Source of the DNA: Atrichornis clamosus
Taxonomy: Eukaryota; Chordata; Aves; Passeriformes; Menuridae
Direction of reading: 5' to 3'
Assembly: GCA_013400975.1 (NCBI GenBank)
Contig: WBMZ01014181.1
Location: 62,001-126,000 of the forward strand
DNA: 64,000 bases
The notes beneath the pieces were generated by a model. The model was given only the letters and a program-made list of their open reading frames with translations, did not search any database and was not told the origin of the DNA. Of the stretch, positions 11,298 through 24,495 are shown piece by piece (within the stretch, counting starts at the first letter, position 1; every line of letters starts with the position of its first letter). Position numbers and translations under genes: made by a program.

Positions 11298-12890
11298 GCC
11301 ATGCTTACCATGTTGCCAGTCTTTAATAGTGTCTCTACCTCAGCGTGCCTGTGATGCAGCTTCAGGTGCTGGTTTTCCAGAGTGCTCTGAGGCAGACAGT
11401 GATGGTTGCCTGATCCTCACAGCAGTCGTTTCAGAGAACTGCAGGACACATGAACATGGACACCTTGTTGGTGGCCCAGTGGAGAGCAGCTTTTTCTAGA
11501 GACCTTGTGCAGTCCAGGACAATAAAGGTATTTTGCACCACACAGCAATGTTTGTGTCAAATGACCTTCAGCTCTTGCCCATGATAAAATGTGCATCCGT
11601 TAACAGGTCTGGTGCAGCACCCGGTGGAAGTTTTTTAGCTTCATGTCAACTTCCTTCAGTTCCACCACGCTCTAAGGTAACTGAGGATTGTGTGACACGT
11701 CCTCTGTCAGACATAACTCCACAGGCCAGTGGAGCTACACAGAGGAAAAGCAATGTACAGGGAAGAATTCAGGCCTATGTTCTGCTATGTTCAGGCTACT
11801 GTTTGGCAGCAGAGGTAGAAACCACCTACTAAGAGCATTCATGGGCAGTGGAGAGCCCCTCTTACACACACGGGACCCCCAAAATGGCATTTACTTGCCT
11901 CTGCTCAGGGCAGATGAAGGAACAACAAGACACGGTGAAGAGGACTCCACTCTCTTTCAGGCAGCTATGACTTCCAGCCCCATAGCATCAGCGAAGCCTC
12001 AAACCTCCACTGGCTAAACACCATGGAAATCAAGCCAGGGGGTAGAAAAGGAGAGAATTGCCTCACATTCCTAATGGGAAGCAACAAGTAAATCATCTGG
12101 AAGACAGGACCCCCATCCTACCGCCCTGGGGATTTCCCAGCCACAGCAAGGTAGTTTCACAGAAGTCAGGACACCTGCAGAGTGTGGGGCAGAGATCCCA
12201 GCTGGGGACCTGGGAGCAGCATGGCTGCACCAGCATGGCATTGTAGCTGGAACAAGATGCTTGCTAGGGCTGATTGCCAAGGCACAGCACTGGGCAGCAG
12301 CAGCTCTGGGGCAGCCTGGTTACCTGCACACAAGTGTTGCACTACGCTTTCTCATAGCTGGAGGGTGTGAGAAGACTGCTGAAGACTGTTCAGCTTGTAG
12401 CACTGGCTGGGGAGCTCCCCTTGCCCTGTCCTGCTCCCCCAGGAGCGCCAGTGCTCTGCAGGGACAGATCTGATCCCATCACAGGCACCCTGCACTGCAA
12501 TTTCCATTGACTCACTTTTACACAGATGGGCCCTGTGGTAACCATTTGCAGGGCAGGCAGCACCCCTGGCACCCAGGAACACAATGAGCTTTCTGGGGGA
12601 GGAGGCTGGTTGCCAATTTTATTTTCTTTTCTTTTTTTCCTCTTTTTTTCCCTTGCATCCACATTTCTATGTGGCATGTTGTGCTTTGTGCCTCTCTCTC
12701 CCACTGCCAGCCAGCACTTCAGTTCCCAAAATTGCAGCTGCTGCTGCGATGTTACAAAAACTGATATAAATATTGCCTCGGTGCCATGTCTGCTGGAGGC
12801 CTGCAACACAAATAAGAAACACCGTCTCCCAAGGAAGTCATGTGCTTCCCCAAGTGGCTGCAGTGCTGTCAGAGCCAGGAGGAAAACTTT
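11298..12890. other. F13A1 5' flank, no gene seen
   Basis: This is the immediate upstream region of the gene if the proposed exon 1 is right. Several overlapping frames of 60-140 codons on both strands overlap one another and match nothing known, so they were not called. The only distinct item is the pyrimidine tract at 12,616. Confidence 0.6.
12616..12654 (+). repeat. Polypyrimidine tract
   Basis: About 39 bases of T with interspersed C, nearly purine-free. It is low complexity, and the frames crossing it on both strands appear spurious. Confidence 0.75.
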
Positions 12891-13087
12891 CCGTCAGAGC
12901 GAGGGCTGGAGAGAGCGGATGCAGCAGAACTGATCCCGTTCCAGCCATCGCGCCTAAAGAGGCAGCGGTTGCAGATGTCTCCCTGTGCCCGTGCACCTCA
13001 CCCCGGGGCTTTCGGCAGAAGCCGGCGATCACACAGAAAGCGGGGAGGCCAAAATTTTAGTGGCAGCGGCAGGAGCCGGACTTTGCG
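12891..13087. promoter_or_regulatory. CpG-enriched block about 1.6 kb upstream of candidate exon 1
   Basis: Hand counting gives about 16 CpG in roughly 200 bases, in CpG-poor surroundings. On the minus strand it contains a plausible donor, GGG|GTGAGG, with GT at 13001-13000. It could be an alternative F13A1 promoter and noncoding first exon, a distal element, or the start of an unrelated transcript. No coding frame here is convincing. Confidence 0.4.
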
Positions 13088-16000
13088 TCCAGGGAGAGTA
13101 ATGTTTTGCAAGCTGTGATTTATTTATTTAGTGGGGAGAGGTGTAAATTCATGCTTATGACAGCTCCAGATGGCAGGTATTTTCTCATTACCTTGACTTC
13201 TTAGCATTTGCTATCCCTTGCCTATTAGACTGCACTGGCCTTAATTTAACTTCCGTGGTTCCAAACTACTGACGTCAGGACTGATGCAGGAGGGGGTACA
13301 GAAAACACGAAACCCTGATTTTCCTGTAGGGCATTATATTTAATGAATGATGCACTGGGATGACCGGTGAAAGAGCGCTCTCTCTTCCTGCAGCCACTTC
13401 TGCGCCCTGTGGGGAACCGTGAGTCCATACCCAGTTCTCAGAGGCAGCCTTCAGATGCTCGTGGCCTTTGCCAAAGACCTTTGCAGTCATGGGCACCCTT
13501 CCCACAGCAATAGACTTTGGATGATGGACAGCCCTTCCTCCCGATCCCCACAGAAAAGCCCTTAAACGCCTGCAAAGCTTGCACCCTTAAGGGTTATCTT
13601 AAATCCACGTTCCTGTTGTTGCCAGAGCCAGTGTTGCTCTGTTCCAAGTCCTCCCATGCCAGGCAAGAGTTTGTGGGGGAAAAAACACACACGTCAGTGA
13701 AGCTTTACAGCCAGAGGAGAGGGCGTGCCAAGATCCGTCACAGGCAAACTGATCAACCAGGTGCTCACATAAATGGATTGCTGTGCTGTCTGCCAGCAAC
13801 AAGATGGGAGGGATGTTTTGCCTACTGTAGCTACACCAAGCACTTCTCAGAAGCAGCTGAGCATTGTAAAGCTCTGGAACAGGGTGGCTTCATTTCTTCC
13901 TCTTTTTTTAATATATTACTCCCGTGCCATTTGCAGTCTAGCTGGGTGTACGGATGCACTGGAACATTATAATATAGCATGTGCACAAGAGGACCTGCGA
14001 GGACGTCATCCTCACTCCACAGAAACCAGACTCTCTCACCTCTGATCTATACATAATAATACAACCATACCTCTCTCTTGTCTTCTCAGAGCTTTATTTA
14101 GGAACCTGCACTCTTTCTCAGGTGATCAAGTCTTGTCTTCCTCCCTCCTCTGCATCAGTACTTGTCTCCCAGAAATTCATGTTCCTCTGCCTATGATGCT
14201 CTGCCTCATAAAGGCTGCAGGTAGAGTAGAGCAGATTCTAGAAGAAAAAAACAAACTAATAAAAGTTGTTATCTTTAAATAGAAACAAATTTCAGAAATC
14301 TTCTTTTGGTGGTTTTGTTTGCATGCTTTTCTTTGGGTTTTTTAAAAAAACAAACCCAGTTAATATATCTGTCTGTGTGTAACAGCAGCTCTGGCTACTA
14401 CACACAGAGGAATATATTTTGAGTTAATGCTGAAAATGCAGAAGGCCCAGCTCTGAAATATGGTATGTGTACACATCTCTATGTGTGAAAGAGGGGCAAA
14501 GGCAGAGAGAGATAAAATGGCAGCTTTTCAGATGGTAGAACATTTGAAGAAGGGAATATAGGGCCAGTGTTCAAAAGATATTGTTGCAAATGTTTCTGTT
14601 GCAGGAAGAAAAATACCATATAAGTATATATTCATACACACATTCTGCTAGGAAAACACGGCTTAGGAAATTTTACTCTTCTCTGAAAAATTGTTGCTCC
14701 AAACTGAAAGCCTAAATTCAAACTGTAGATCTTTACAAGCATCTACATCTGTGCTGGCCATCTTAGGCTCCCTTTATCCTCCGCACAGATCTCGTCTAGG
14801 CAGTGATTCATCTCCTCCTACAGCAGACATGTAAATAGGTCAGATGAATCATGGCCTAAAAGTGCCTGCTCCCTGTATTGACTGCAAAGGGAGCTTGGGA
14901 TGATGGGTTTCGCCATATGTGTCTACATTGCCAATGTCTACAATGAGGTGAGATGAATCCTAGGCTAGGTACAGAAACAGAAAAGCATTTTATTTTGGTT
15001 TTGAGGCCTGATTTTCAAGTGCTAAATTTTCCTTTGCTTTTATGGAAATACTGCTGCAAGTCATTATCAGTGATACACAGTGTATAGTTCAATACATTTT
15101 TTTCTATTATATGTGTCTGCCACTGCCAAATATGTAAAATGTATTTCTTACAATAAGTGTCAGATTACAGTAAAGTGCATACAAGCGTGGGAAAACGCAT
15201 ACATCTTTTTTTACTCATTTGTGAAGGTGTTCTGTTTCTTCAGACAGAAATATAACCTTACATGTAGTAACTGCAGCAAAATGAGAAAATAATAACAATG
15301 ACTGTTAGGAACATACAATCCAGGTTCCCACTCCTATTCTAACTCACAGCAGAATCCAAATAATTCTGTTGGTTGGATACTAGGGGCTGCCCTAGTTTCT
15401 TACAGGAAGAGTAAGAGAGGAGCCAGCAAGGGCAAAGGGGTCTGTCATAAGACACAATATTCACAGGCTCCAGTTAAATTTACTGATTTGTGTTTTGCTG
15501 GAGCTGAGGCCTGACAGGGTGAAAGAATATCTCTCAAAAATGGGATTAGACAACTTCTCTGCTGGCCAGCTGACCCAGAAGCTGATAAGGACACAAAGGC
15601 TGTAGACCTCAGATATTTATTTCAACATTGAAAGAAAAGGACAGGACATCAAAGCAAAGCCATAACCACCTAGAGACTTAAGCAGGAAAGGCCATTTTAG
15701 ATAAAACATTTGTCTGAATAAATTTCACCACAAGTGTCATATACTTGAGCCATGGGAAGATTCCTTTCTAAAGTTTTAGTCTTCTTTAGCCCACCTACCC
15801 AAATAAGCTCTTGGCCTGGGGATCAACCCTAAGTGATCCACCAGGCAATGAGACTGAGAAGAGAGACTGTCACTTGAAGAGCAGGGGAAAGAGAGGATTT
15901 GTATGGTTCCCTTTCAGACACAATTCCCAGATATCGACTCCCTTTTGAACAGACACTATATCTAGAGACAGAGAGAACAAACAATATATTCAGTCTGGTA

Positions 16001-19000
16001 AGACTTTGTCTATCATTCTTGGTATATACTCACAGAGCAGATGGAATTTTTTCCAATGTATCAGTCTATAGTGAAGGCTGATTCCACAATACTGAAAGTT
16101 TTTCACAAAAATGACAACTGATTCTGGTAAAACAATTAGCAAGAAGTTACAAAATCATGCTTAGCTTTGGTTAATCATTTTACCTTTTAAGTTTAAAGCC
16201 AGGCTGCAGTCCTCAGATACTGGGATGTCTATGGCAGGACAGGCTTGAAGGGAATCTTTAAGTTCCTGCAAAGACCCAGCTTGAGTTCAAGTAGCTGCAG
16301 CTCAGTTCCACACCCAGGCTGGCTGCTGTAGAGCTGCAGCCCTCAGCTCCAGAGGGGCTCAGTTGTCATGTACAGCATCAGATGCAACTGATAGTGCTGT
16401 GCTCAAACTACCATGGCTCCTGGACAGTGCGGAATCATCTTGGATACATTCAAGGTGCAAACAATAAGTCAAGGAGGACCCAAACCACTTACAGGCACAA
16501 GCACAGGGTCTGTGCCCTGAAGGACTCCCAGCAAAGATGTGGTACAAGACACCTGAGATGTTCCTACCTAAATCCATTTGGACTGAGCAGGGTTTAGTAG
16601 GTCCAGCTCTACACTGTGTGCAGATGAATATCCTTATTTTACTGGTAGGCTGAGAAGCTGTGTTCATGGAATATTGCATCTCAGCCAAGAAGCTAGACAA
16701 GAACACAGCTCTTTTCTGTATCCAGGGGGTGGTAATACACAAGCCAGGCAATCCCAGCATGCTTAGTTAACAGTTGCTTCTAATTAATTGAGTAACATAT
16801 GTGGACATGCAATATTTCAATCTTAATGTCTCAAATCGTTTCAACATTACTGACACACAATGTTTCAAGTATGCTCAATTACAAGATTTCTGGAATTAAA
16901 GATTTCCTAAATTTCATTACAGGATGAAACTTCCTGTTCCAGTTCAGAACAAAAATACATTTTAAAATGCCTGAATGTCTTGTAGAACAGCTTTTCTTCC
17001 TAATACAAACACAGATGTAGTGTGTAGGCCCATACACAACAAAACACTTAAGCATGTCTTAAATTCAGTCATGTAATTCCATCTTTAGGCATGGGCCTAA
17101 ACCCTGTAATGGGTTCGAGTCAACCAAATCAAGGCTGTACAATATCTGTTTGTACAGAAACATTTAATCTGCCTGATGTTGCATTTCTACAACATGCAGT
17201 TGTAGTTTAACATGTTTCTAGTGCTATTGCTGCTTGACCATTTCAAAGATGGTTTCCAGAGTGGGTTGTTGATTCATTTTTCAGTCCCAAGAATGACCTT
17301 AACTCTGTGCAAATGAGCTGAGTAATTGTTTATTTACAGAAATGTGCAATCTTCTGAGAAGTAGGTTCAAATGTGGATTGTGGAAGATCACAACTGGTTG
17401 GTTTGTTAATGGTGGATGTTCTGGAGGGAAAAGGGAAAACGAAAAGATGAATCATTATCCAGATGAATTCCAGAAGAAATTAAAAATTCATTTCATAATC
17501 ATAGATATGTGCCAAATAAACCCATTCAGCACAAGCTGTAGGCTTTGATTTTTGTGAAGCCTTCAAGTTTTTTTCTTTGTTATTCCCACTATAACCTTTG
17601 CAGTGTGGCTCAAAAAAAGGAAAGAAAAAAAAAAAAAGGTAGAAATTAATTCCTTCTAAATGCTTCATATACCTGTCTCTTTCTACAATGTTGTGTTGCA
17701 TCCACAAAATTACTGTCAATGTGCGCAGTGGAATACAAATACTTTTCCCTTTGGGCTTGTAGTGAGCTCATGGTTGGAATAAAGATAAAAGTCAGAGCAG
17801 CTGAGAGACACTGCATCAGGAGAGCAACTCCATCATTCACCCAGAGCAAGGCCCCTGGCTCCTCAGCTGATGTGAAAACTCCATGTTACAAAGAATAGGC
17901 ATGAACAGTATTTCTCTTACATGTCCAGAAGCTGTGTAAATCCTGTCAAAGGTGTACGAAGTCCAAGATAATAACCACAGTCAACAGATGCTCTCTCTGT
18001 TTGAGGTTTATCCATCCTCTCACACAATTCCACCTCTGGTTGTGTGCCCCTAGCAGGTCAACCCTACAAAGCCTTAGTTGTGCTGTTTAGGCTGTGAGCC
18101 TGCAAGAAGGCATGCTAGGACAAAACTCTGCAGGAAGGTTTCTTGTCCTTGATCCCTTGGTCTCTCTCTGGTCTCTGGCCCATCTCTCTCTCAGCTGTAA
18201 TCTTCACAAAATTTTGCAGCTAGCATAAGAATGGTATGATCTTTCACTCTTTTCCTTTCAAGCCCTTTTCTTCAACAACCTTACACCGCTTTTGATTTCC
18301 TTTCAAAACATCAATGGTTGGTTGTTGGGGGAGCATTTACTGCTTCACTAATAGATTGGAAACTCATCCGGAAAATAGCAGTGCAAGAAAAACAGGCATT
18401 GATCTATCTTTTATATTAAATCATCGTTTCTTCAGAAAGGCCCTTGGAATTCTTAATCTTCAGACTTGTAAAAAATTATAGTTTGTTCAACTCATACAAA
18501 GAGAAAGGGCTCACAGATTGTGGTTGAGATGCCTTGACCCAAGAGCATTGCTTGCCTGGGATAACCACTCTGTAGTTCCTGTAATTTACACGAAAAATTC
18601 CTTGGAGATGTGTATGGGACAGGGTATAAACATCATGCTAGGAAACTACAAGAAAAGTGGTGGTAAAGTTAGGTTGAAGATGTAGCCAATGGATTTTCAA
18701 GTAAGAGCATAAACATACATTGGAATACACAGGTGGAAATAGGTTCTTTTAAAGTCCTGTCCCTTAAAATGGTCCATGTCACCATCTTGCAGTCTGATTT
18801 CGCACCTCTCCCTTGCAAGTCAGACAGGTAATCAATGAACAGAAAGAATATCATAACACCATAGGAGTTACTAGCCAAGGATAAAGAGAATAAAGTAACC
18901 TGAACAAATGGCTTTAGAATGACCAATAAGCTAAATTTCTTTGCGTTACACCACAATTAATTTTAACCATGAATGTGCATTCATTAAAAGCAAAGTTGAT

Positions 19001-22000
19001 TTGTGGACCTCTGAAGGAACAAGTTGTGGCAAGTAAGCAAATTGTAACGACCTACTTGTTTAACTTTTGCCTTGGAAGGACAATGTCTTACTAACCGTCC
19101 TGTACCTGCTGACAGTCAGTGTTCAAACATCAAATCTCTATCTCACTGACACTACTGTTGTCAACATTTTCTGTTGCATTCAATAGCAAATAAAATTTTT
19201 TATGTCTGTTACTTGAAAAACCAGTAGCAACTCTTTAAGAAATGTGGCTCAAAATAAACTACGTGATTTGCATGTATAAAAATTATGAAAACCCTCAGAA
19301 TGTCTAGAGAGGCCAATGTTGCAAGCGTTATCTAATGAACACGACTTTAAGGTTGTGTTTATTCTCACAAATACCATACCTTTTCACAAAGGCCACTGAA
19401 TTATACATGCAAAGCTTCGGCAATAACGCAAATTATGATCTAAACTCACTGTAGCCATGATATCTTTTAGAATGAACTTCTATCAGAACTCCACATCTCA
19501 CAGCTCTGAAGGCTGAAAACATTACACCTTTTCAAGACTTTAACCATACCAAAAAAGAAGTGCCATCTCACTGTAATAATGCTGTCTTAATTATGCACAA
19601 TACTTAGCGCTAGTTTTACACCAGATGAGTCATCTTAGAAGCTCGTACTTTGCTGTTTGACTAAATCCCCCAGCACTTAGAACTCCCCGCAACTAGCTCT
19701 TACCAGCTTGTGCTCAACTCTTTCCTCACACCATCTCTGCTGGATCCTTTGGGGAAGGTTGGTTTGAAGGGTGCTGCAGTAGGAAGAGCAGACACTGTGG
19801 TTGGAAACAAGGACTCAGAGCCAGTAAGAACATGCCAGAGAAATGTCTTGAAAGCTGCTCCGGTGTTTATGCTTTTCCAGGCATGTCCATTTTAATTAAA
19901 TAGGATTCTAGAAATCATAGACCTGGGATTCATTGTTTCTTTTTAAAGGTAGTTTATCTTCTGATTAGAAAGGTGTCCATTTTTTGTCATCGTGTGTTTG
20001 TTGCAACGATTAAGACTATATGAAACACTTGCAGTTATTTATCAAATCCCTCTTCACTTGCCTTGAGCCATCTATTCTTTTACTAACAAAAATTATCTCA
20101 CAGAAGCAGATACCTATTATTTTATGAAAACTTTTTACCACTGGGTTCTCCAATGAGATAGCATGGTCTGCTGGGCACCTCTTCGTTTTGCAGATGTCTT
20201 GTCCTTCCTGCGTTTCAGGGCTTAATGAGTTCAGTGAAATTTCCTGGTAAGCACAGGATTTTTCCCAGGTCCTTCTAAATGCTGATACCTTGGAGAATAC
20301 TGTCTATTTTCAAGTCAGTTGTTACCTTGACAGTGCAGCTTGCTTCATCTGAAACATATGAATAATACCACTTCTGAGCCTTCATAAATGGTGTTGGAAA
20401 ATTCAAAGGAAAAACACTCTTAGGTAGATTTTTTAAAGGTATTTATAAAGTTAAAGAGCAGATGGACTTGTAGCAGAGTATACTGCAGTCTTCATTCACA
20501 GTCAGCAGGAGAGGTAGGTTCTAGCCTTTTTGAATCTCTGTTTGGAAGACTACGTAGGAAATTTAATGTTAGGCATTGTGAAAAATTGGTCCCACCTGCC
20601 TCCCCTCCTCCACCCAATAGATACACAGGGTGCCTAAGTACCTGGCTATCACAGATCACTGGGTTCACTCTATGCCTCTTTCTATGCAAATGACAAATAT
20701 TCTACTCATTAAGCATCCCTGTAATGAACACCCTGCGACGGCACCTTCCAAGAGACTCTTGATTAATTGAAAGAAGTAAAACATTTCATGTTGAAGTAAC
20801 AGCTGGTTATGCTACTTACCAGTATCAGCTGATAATCTAAAGACATGCACTTCACAAGGAAGCTTTCACTCCCACACTTTATTTAAACAGAAGTTGTTTT
20901 CTGCGAACTTAGTACCTCTAAACTGGAGTCTATTACATTTGGCTAGTAGGGTCCTTCTAGTAAACAGTCAGTGTTTTTTCAAAATGCAATACCTGTCTTA
21001 CCAAAAACTTTACCCAGAAGAAACCCTGAGGAGTGGTGTGCACGCCACACTATTGTGTGATGCAAAAAGGATGCATCCAAGTGAAAGGACAAACAAATCT
21101 TTCTGCTCATGAAAACATTTCATTTCCATTTTAGCCAGGAATGCACTAAATAATGCATCATTCCTCAGCTACTCCAAAGGTCACCTTTTGGTCTACAAGC
21201 AGCTGCAGCAGTTCTGTTCCCTTGAGACCCTGCTCTGAGCACGGAACAAAGCATGAGAGCTGACAACAAGCTTGGGGGATGCAGGTATGGGACAGGCTTC
21301 TGGAGGCCTCCCAGCTCCCTCAGCTCCAGTTGAGAACCACTGCCAAATTTTCTTTCTCTCATTTTTTACTTCAATCTCAAATAACCTCCTTCCTTCCCCT
21401 CCCTTCCTAAGTAAATTAGTCATATGTAAAATATGAGAAAATTAACAGCCAACTCAGATTTTGACACCATGCAGAGACAAGTATCCATGGAGATTAGGGA
21501 CCTCCCGTTCATCATTGATTTCCCATCACATTTGACAGGAAGGTACAACAAAGAGAATAAACTAGTCCCCAAGAAAGGCACTCTGTGGGGCCGAGTTCAG
21601 TGTAGAGGCTGCTGAGTCTCTTATTCCCAAACTATAATGAAAGAAAACCAAATCTGCAACAAACAACATACACAGTAGAAGCATCTGACCCACAGCTGGT
21701 TTAGATATGTCCCTCTTACTTGAGGCTTTATTCTAGTTTATCTGCATGAAAGAAACTGGTGGTTTCTCACATGTTAACTCATTATCAAATGAGATACTCA
21801 GATATGAGTTTTGCAGCTAGGAATCATTTCAGCTTTCTAGACTGGAGTGTAGATTGCAATATACAGAACTTAATTTGGAGAGAGTGATTTTGAAGGAGAA
21901 AGTCAGTGTCCATTATCATCCAGTTCAAAATTTGTCCTCCTAACAGGTAGGCCAGGGTGGTACAGAGAAGACATCCTGACCAGACCTGACTTTGGTGGGA

Positions 22001-23193
22001 TGGTGGATGAAGTAACATGTTGTTCTTGTAGGACTTTCTCAGTGATATTTTCCACAGATCTAATCCTGTTCCATTTCCTGAACACCTAGATTAAAATTGC
22101 CTACAACCAGAACAGTTTTTGTTTCAAATTAAATCAAACAAGCAAAGGGAGAAATAACAACTACATGGGAAACAAACAAGGGTGTAACTCACTGTAAGGG
22201 CTATCTTACCTTGATATACAACATTTCCTCCTAGACTTCAGCCTGGGGAACACTTTATTTTTAAAGGTCCCACACATAATAACAGAATCATACTAGACAT
22301 GCATCTAACCATATGCACCACTCATCTCTCGTTACCCAGATAAACAAGCAAATCTTAAAAATAGATGGGAAAAAACTCCAATCAAAACTGAACCAACTAA
22401 TGCACAAGCACTGAATTAAGTATTAGAATTTCAGTTCTTATGCATTCCTTTGTCCATTCAGATGTGCTTTCATCTCCATTCACTCACATAACCAGGATTA
22501 TAGCAGACCTCCATGAAAACCCTGTGAGCACTGGGATTTCTGTGCTTGATCCTGGATGATGTAGGATTCATTAACTCCAGTTACTGCTGTTAGATTTTCC
22601 CCACTGCAGCGTCTCAGTGTCACCACCAACCATTCACAAATCCATGCTGTGTGGCAAGACTGTGGTTCAGTAGGCTGCCAGTCTTGGAGCCACAGTGGGC
22701 ACAGCAAGGTGGCAGCTATGAAAGGACAGAAAACAGAGTAAGGTGGATGGACCCATAGGGCTTTCAAATGAGTTGGCAGACAAACTTTTGAATTTGCAGT
22801 ATAAAAAGCAGACTACTGCAGAGCAACCAAATTTGCCATAAACTGCTCTTCAAAAGCTGGAGGTAACAGCAAGAGTTTTCAGCCAGCCTGATCAAACCGA
22901 AACCTACTGCTTGCACATGTGCCTCTCTGGCACTGGCACACGAGGGCCCTGAACAGCACATACTGCAAGGCAGGAGAGAGCCCCATGTGCTTCTGACAGC
23001 AGCCACCTTAACCATTTTCCAGCCATGTTACCATCAGGTATGGGTAATTACTGGAATTCAGTCTGCATCAACAGACAATATATATACAATATATACTGGA
23101 CCCATCATTCAGTAGATACGTCAAATGGCACCAGGATACCACTGGCATAACTTAGATCATCTGGCCAAGCCCCGGCCTGCACTGGCCTGCATT
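13088..23193. other. Intergenic DNA upstream of F13A1
   Basis: About 10 kb with no recognisable exon on either strand. The longest frame (13,517-13,972, 151 codons, plus) is compositionally ordinary and matches no family I know. Copy B of the diverged repeat is the only repeat I can support. An A-rich stretch lies at 17,611-17,638. Confidence 0.7.
14797..14945 (+). repeat. Diverged interspersed repeat, copy B
   Basis: Second member of the pair described at 7417-7560, located upstream of F13A1. It shares the TAAATAGGTC, ATGAATCA, CCTAAAA and TGCCTG blocks in the same order and orientation. No terminal inverted repeats, poly(A) tail or target duplication can be made out at this divergence. Confidence 0.5.
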
Positions 23194-23216
23194 AAAAAAA
23201 AAAAAAAAAAAAAAAA
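23194..23216 (+). repeat. Poly(A) tract, 23 bases
   Basis: Uninterrupted A23. The preceding sequence (GATCATCTGGCCAAGCCCC) faintly recalls the reverse-complement 3' portion of CR1, so this may mark an old insertion, but that assignment is uncertain. Confidence 0.85.
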
Positions 23217-24145
23217 GCAAGTCTGTTATCAGTAGAATTAAATTTGTTCAGTAGGAGCATACACCACTTTTGTAAAACATCTGTGAATCTAGAAAGTAGA
23301 AAAGGTTAAAGGCATAGATCAGTCAAGCACCATTTATTTAAAATGTGTGATCCCAAAATAGCTGAGGATCCTTTCTAGCTAGAAATCCAAGACGGAAAAT
23401 GATAGCAGGCCCCTCGCCAGACAACAATCCAGGGGTTAATTCTCGACCAACAAACATCTAAACAAGTGCTTGTCCTAAAGGCAAGAGAAAGGGAACACAC
23501 AGCCTTTGCACTCTACGCCTGGTCTTCCAGTGCTTTTGGGCTTCCATAACACGATTTTAGAGTCTTTAATGCATTATGAATCTACCAAAAAGCTTGACTT
23601 CATCACAACTATTCTAAGTCACGTCCTTGGACTGCCTCTAAAAAAGCCAGCCTGTCTTCACTGACAGTGTGGGCAGCCTGGTAAGAGGAGGTTTCCAGTG
23701 AAGAATCCTGCATAATGTGCTTCAAGTCAAGCAGTGACAATATTGCTCCTGCCCCCTCACCCTTCCACCCCTGTTCTTCTCCCCTTGGCTAAGGAGATGA
23801 CTTCCTCTGGCAGAGCAAACTACACCAAATATGTGCAAACAACTACAAGACTGGAGTAAGAGCGCATCTGTGCTCCCAAAGCAGCCATTTCTCAGCTTCA
23901 CTTTGGCGTAAGACCAAGTGAGCGTGGATGTGCTCCATTCCATCCCTAGGCCACCACGGGCAGCACAGCCCAGCCCAGCAGCTGGACTGGAGTCTCCCTG
24001 TGCTGCAGTGGGCACTACCCTTCACATGGTATCTGCTGGCCAATTAAGGTACAACCATGGTCATTTTTCTGTCTCCTGAGCATATATTCAGAGTTGCCCC
24101 CTTCGACTTAAGTATTTAATGGGTTGCAACATAGTTAACACATTT

Positions 24146-24174
24146 GTGCACACTCACAGACACACACACACAGA
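24146..24174 (+). repeat. CA-rich microsatellite
   Basis: Imperfect (CA)n run with a few interruptions. It lies within a 132-codon frame that also spans the AT repeat at 24,421, which argues that the frame is spurious. Confidence 0.75.
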
Positions 24175-24420
24175 GTTGCTTACATATGGCTTTCCTTACA
24201 GTTCTGATAATCTGGATAATTTATTCAGGTTGGCAAAGTTTGAGTGTTTTTCCATTTCCTCTGCATAAGGGGAGTAATGTGATTGTTGCTGTGGTGATCC
24301 TTCCCTTAATATTTTTAGCCATAATCTGTCTTAAAGTCATGACTGGCAGTGGAAAGTGTAATTTTTTTAAGGCACAATACCAAAACATTGGTGAAGAGCC
24401 TTTTATCTTTCACACTGAAT

Positions 24421-24495
24421 ATTATATACGTATACATATATATTATGTCTATCTATATATCTATATGTCTCTCTCTCTATGTATATATATATATC
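24421..24495. repeat. Compound AT/TCTA/CT microsatellite
   Basis: About 75 bases of TA, TATC and CT repeats in succession, ending in a (TA)n run. This is a typical compound microsatellite and likely to vary in length. Confidence 0.85.

Noticed and set aside
13517..13972. 151-codon plus-strand frame
   Set aside because: No domain, signal or compositional bias that I recognise. Long chance frames are expected in 64 kb on six frames.
17105..17135. GGGTTCGAGTC motif resembling a tRNA T-loop
   Set aside because: The flanking bases do not form a T-arm stem and no acceptor or anticodon arm could be folded around it.
19885..19925. TAGAAATCATAGACC-like sequence resembling a reversed CR1 tail
   Set aside because: Too short and without the adjacent CR1 body.
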